From Mastigias papua (Eukaryota > Cnidaria > Scyphozoa > Rhizostomeae > Mastigiidae): 64,000 nt of DNA. The DNA is taken from the NCBI GenBank assembly GCA_964019165.1, contig OZ025268.1:15906852-15970851 (forward strand), in the 5' to 3' direction. The position numbers and the translations under genes are program-made. The notes under the pieces are model-generated. The model had not been told where the DNA came from. It worked only from the letters and a program-made list of their open reading frames with translations, and did not search any database. Numbering within the stretch: position 1 is the stretch's first letter; each line of letters starts with the position of its first letter. Of this stretch, positions 61,323-64,000 are shown piece after piece.

Positions 61323-64000
61323 TAATCCAACTCATCAATATCATTATCCTCTTCTTCAACGTCATCACATGGTCTTTTCCTTTTCACACTAACACCAATC
61401 CCCTCTCTCATCCCATTGATTTCTTCCACATCATCAGTCTCAGTAGGGATAGTATTTGAAGTGGGATGACACGAATTGGAAGATGTTTCTGCCCTCGACG
61501 GGGGTTGGCTTACACTTCCATTTGCCTGTAGAATACTCGTCACTTCTTCCTGCAACATTACTATGCCAGAATCTTGGCTTGCACTTGAATCTGAACCATT
61601 AAAATAAGGATGATCAAGTGCCTCCTGTGCAGAAATTCGATTGGCTGGATTGAAGGTGAGCATTTTCTTAAAGAAGAAACACAGTGGTAAAAGAAAGCTG
61701 AATTGAAACATTGTATCCTGCCCCTATTTCCTATCAGCCCCAGGCTTCTACAGATTCACTCATAGGCTAAAACAAAACAGCAACAATCAAATTTGATCAG
61801 GTAATTCTGTGACATAAATTAAAGAAGCCAAACCAGGAACTAACAATGCAAACAAATGAATGAAGAGTGAATGAATCAACACCTACAATGCTTACCAAAA
61901 CATGGAAAATTATATTGACGAGTATCACGAAACACAATCCAGTAGACGAAATGGATAAGCACACTGACAAATGCACGTACAAAAAAATGAATCAGAACAT
62001 AAAATACTGTATTTCCTCGAAAGAATGCCGCCCTCTAGTAAACGCCGCACTTTTAAAAGTGGCGTTTATTAGAAAATTACCCAAACTAGAAACAAATGCA
62101 CTTGTTTTCTGTCAGTAAAGTCTTCGATAACTAATGACAAAAATGAAAACTGTTTTTTGCGCTTCAAAAGTTCAACATAAAGAACTTCGGCATGATTTTT
62201 ACTTGAGGTGTAGCAATTGAACTGCGCAGGCACACTCAAACCAACTTCTCGTATCCTTTTTCCATTTACGATTGCATGCACGTGATTATACCTTACTAGC
62301 CCTTTTTACGCCGGCCCTAATTTAACGCCGGCCCTTTTTACGCCTGCCCTTATAACGCCAGGGAAGGAATTTGGTCTACCGCCACTTTGGGCCACAGTTA
62401 ACGCCATTCAAAAATGTAGGATATTGAAAATCGATAAGGACATTATTTACGCAATTTTCATATTTCTTTTGCTAACACTTTTAATCAGCAATCAAAAGAA
62501 GTCCAGCACAAATCCGCGTATCTTCGTTTGTTACGCAATTTTCATTTATCGGTTTCATCGCCAGATTTAAAAATGATTTCTTCCTCTTTTTCGGTTTCTT
62601 CTACCTCTTCTTATGCTTGTTCGAAAGTGAATACCTCTGTCATTTTGTCTACTAGTTCATCGAGAAAAGTTTTCATTTTCTGTAAAATGAGTTTATTTTG
62701 GTGAACAAAGTGCATTATAATGGGAATCTCTAGCCCTCCATCTGGAATAGGCGACGGCCTAGGCGTAATACTAGCAACAGTACCGGTAACTGATCCAAGA
62801 GTGCTAAGAATTACACTGCGTGGAGATACCAAGATTGGTACGCAGAGAAGGTATCTGAGGAACTGAATCGTGGTATTCAGGCACATGACGGTAGAGTGGA
62901 TGCTCGACTTTCAACTATCAAACCTCTCTTTGCAAGATGGATTATTGATATGTACAAACACCTAAAAGAGTCGAAAGGATTGTCGAGGTTTAGAAAGGCA
63001 CACATTTCTGATGCCGTTCGTGAAGCCTCCAGTTTGGTACAATTGTGTGAAACTAGGAATTCAGGAAATCTAAATAACTGTTAATTAAAGATTCCAATAT
63101 CATTGTTCTGTTTGTTGCTGAGTTAGTAGTATTAACTGTTGCACTTGAGTACAAAAACTGGTATCTTTCTTACTTCTGAACCAACTGAATGTATTCCTGA
63201 TTCGAGTATACTTGCACATATCAGCATCTTCACCTTCCTCCCAAGCCCCCTTCTCTGATGATGTAATAAGTTAATGGTCCCAAAAATAAGACTTGAAAAA
63301 AATAACGCCGCTGCTTAGAGAAAAATCGTGAATTTTCGGCCCTTTTAACGCCGGCCCTTTTAACGCCGCTGAAGGAAAATTAACGTCATTAAGGGTCGGC
63401 GTTAAAAGGGCCAATGAAATATTCAATTTCAAGAAAGAATGATATGAGCTTCGACAATTCTATTGTTCATTGATATTCTCTGAAATGTCTGTTACCGTGC
63501 ACACACCATTTGTGAACTTTAAAAATTCTTATTTACCATCGTTTGTTACGTGTTGTTGGGAAAAGAAAACATTGCTAAAACTCTGTTTCTATCTCATTTC
63601 TCACTTTGCAATGAACGCTGCCCTCTAAAGAACGCCGCACCAGAAAGTTCGGTTTTTTAAAGAAAGCTGCAGCGTTCATTAGTTGGTGCTTAATCTAATG
63701 ACCTACTACAGATGTGCCCTATTTACTAATTTACATTTTCTTCAATTAAAGATCCATAGCTTCGATTTACAAATCCACAAATTGAGTCAGTTCCGCACAT
63801 ATACTAGGCCCTGATCAGTACGTAGAAGACGGATGCGAAAATGTTGTTATAAATAAAAGAAGTTCCTCCGTAGCTTTATGGCAAAAAACTGACAAACCTT
63901 GAGAAGAGACTTTCCTTCTGGACACATTTCTGGTACAAGACGGTCCCATAAGTTTTGATCTGTGTTGGAATAGCGATCAAATGTTGACCAAGGTAAAGAT
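61163..64000 (-). CDS. CDK4/6-like cyclin-dependent kinase, last two coding exons
   Basis: Minus-strand exons: 64000-63898 (continuing outside the window) and 61666-61163, both borders GT/AG in phase 0. The upstream exon encodes LPWSTFDRYSNTDQNLWDRL, then CPEGKSLLK; the last exon begins KMLTFNPANRISAQEALDHP. Together they form kinase subdomains X-XI. LTFNPxxRISAxxAL is characteristic of CDK4/CDK6 rather than CDK1/2. CDK4/6 bind D-type cyclins and phosphorylate Rb to start the cell cycle. The protein continues about 140 residues past the kinase fold, unlike the short tails of vertebrate CDK4/6: a Ser/Thr-rich part, then a KRKRP basic patch, then a run of some 20 D/E residues. The catalytic loop lies beyond the window. 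Confidence 0.85.
62009..62075. repeat. Hairpin repeat, left copy
   Basis: TAAACGCCGC and GGCGTTTA form an inverted pair around a TTTTAAAA centre. It is preceded by TACTGTATTTCCTCGAA, a common start of animal pogo-type repeats. A direct, diverged copy lies at 63611-63690, on the other side of the nested Tigger relic. Confidence 0.5.
62295..63415 (+). mobile_element. Pogo/Tigger-like transposon relic in the kinase intron
   Basis: The ends are inverted: AGCCCTTTTTACGCCGGCCC at the left, and a copy of GGCCCTTTTAACGCCGACCC at the right, with further internal copies of the word near both ends. Inside, 62833-63084 on the plus strand encodes DWYAEKVSEELNRG, VDARLSTIKPLFARWIIDMY and a following KA segment, which is the C-terminal tail of pogo/Tigger-type transposases. 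The catalytic domain is missing. Confidence 0.7.
63611..63690. repeat. Hairpin repeat, right copy
   Basis: AATGAACGCTGC and GCAGCGTTCATT enclose GCCCTCTAAAGAACGCCGCAC. The GCCCTCTA...AACGCCGCAC core matches the left copy in the same orientation. Confidence 0.55.

Noticed and set aside
61165..61392. Plus-strand ORF rich in histidine and proline
   Set aside because: Antisense of the acidic tail of the kinase exon.

Overview
This 64-kb window is genomic DNA from an invertebrate animal, probably marine; I cannot place it more precisely. The evidence is intron-containing genes with animal orthologues (THUMPD1 and a CDK4/6-type kinase), long (TA)n microsatellites, and mobile elements typical of animal genomes: Gypsy, RTE, CR1 with an esterase ORF1, Tigger/pogo, hAT, an IS3EU-like element, MITEs and a tRNA-derived SINE. 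Host genes are few and widely spaced. Most of the window is transposon or virus-derived sequence in various stages of decay.

Layout. 1-3.76 kb: the 5' part of a decayed Gypsy LTR retrotransposon (minus strand: LTR, tRNA-Leu-like primer site, gag, protease, RT, RNase H), cut by the window edge. 5.2-12.3 kb: a complete six-exon THUMPD1 gene (tRNA acetylation adaptor), with a possible convergent terminal exon and a Harbinger-type MITE behind it. 14.1-25.9 kb: a large inverted duplication. Two 2,376-bp arms each carry the same two-exon gene for an unrecognised secreted protein with identical mature sequence; the 7-kb spacer holds LINE scraps and an older diverged copy of the gene's upstream region. 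26.9-31.4 kb: (TA)n tracts that host a Tigger relic, a 5'-truncated RTE LINE, a pogo-type MITE and a SINE.

31.43-39.09 kb: a very AT-rich, gene-dense block that looks like a decayed integrated Polinton/adintovirus-like DNA virus. It has a packaging ATPase, two zinc-ribbon proteins (one fused to a phospholipase A2-like domain), a retroviral-type integrase, a fibre-like gene with a possible lectin-like end, two unknown genes, and 27-residue ankyrin-like repeat genes at both ends reading inward. Several genes share an AAATATTTT/TATATA motif just before the ATG.

39.09-49.81 kb: a four-level nest. A hAT transposon broke the repeat gene; an IS3EU-like element with satellite-like inverted ends sits in the hAT; a 5.6-kb transposon with 539-bp inverted repeats, plus a separate Jockey/CR1-like LINE, sit in the IS3EU integrase gene. 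Reading frames and target duplications support each step. 49.82-56.95 kb: an RTE LINE with an 11-bp target duplication, then a nearly full CR1-type LINE. 57-61 kb: little that I recognise apart from a MITE and a (TA)n tract. 61.16-64.0 kb: the last two coding exons of a CDK4/6-like kinase with a long acidic tail; its intron holds another pogo/Tigger relic.

All calls come from reading motifs and repeats by eye. Element boundaries supported by target duplications are precise; the others are approximate.
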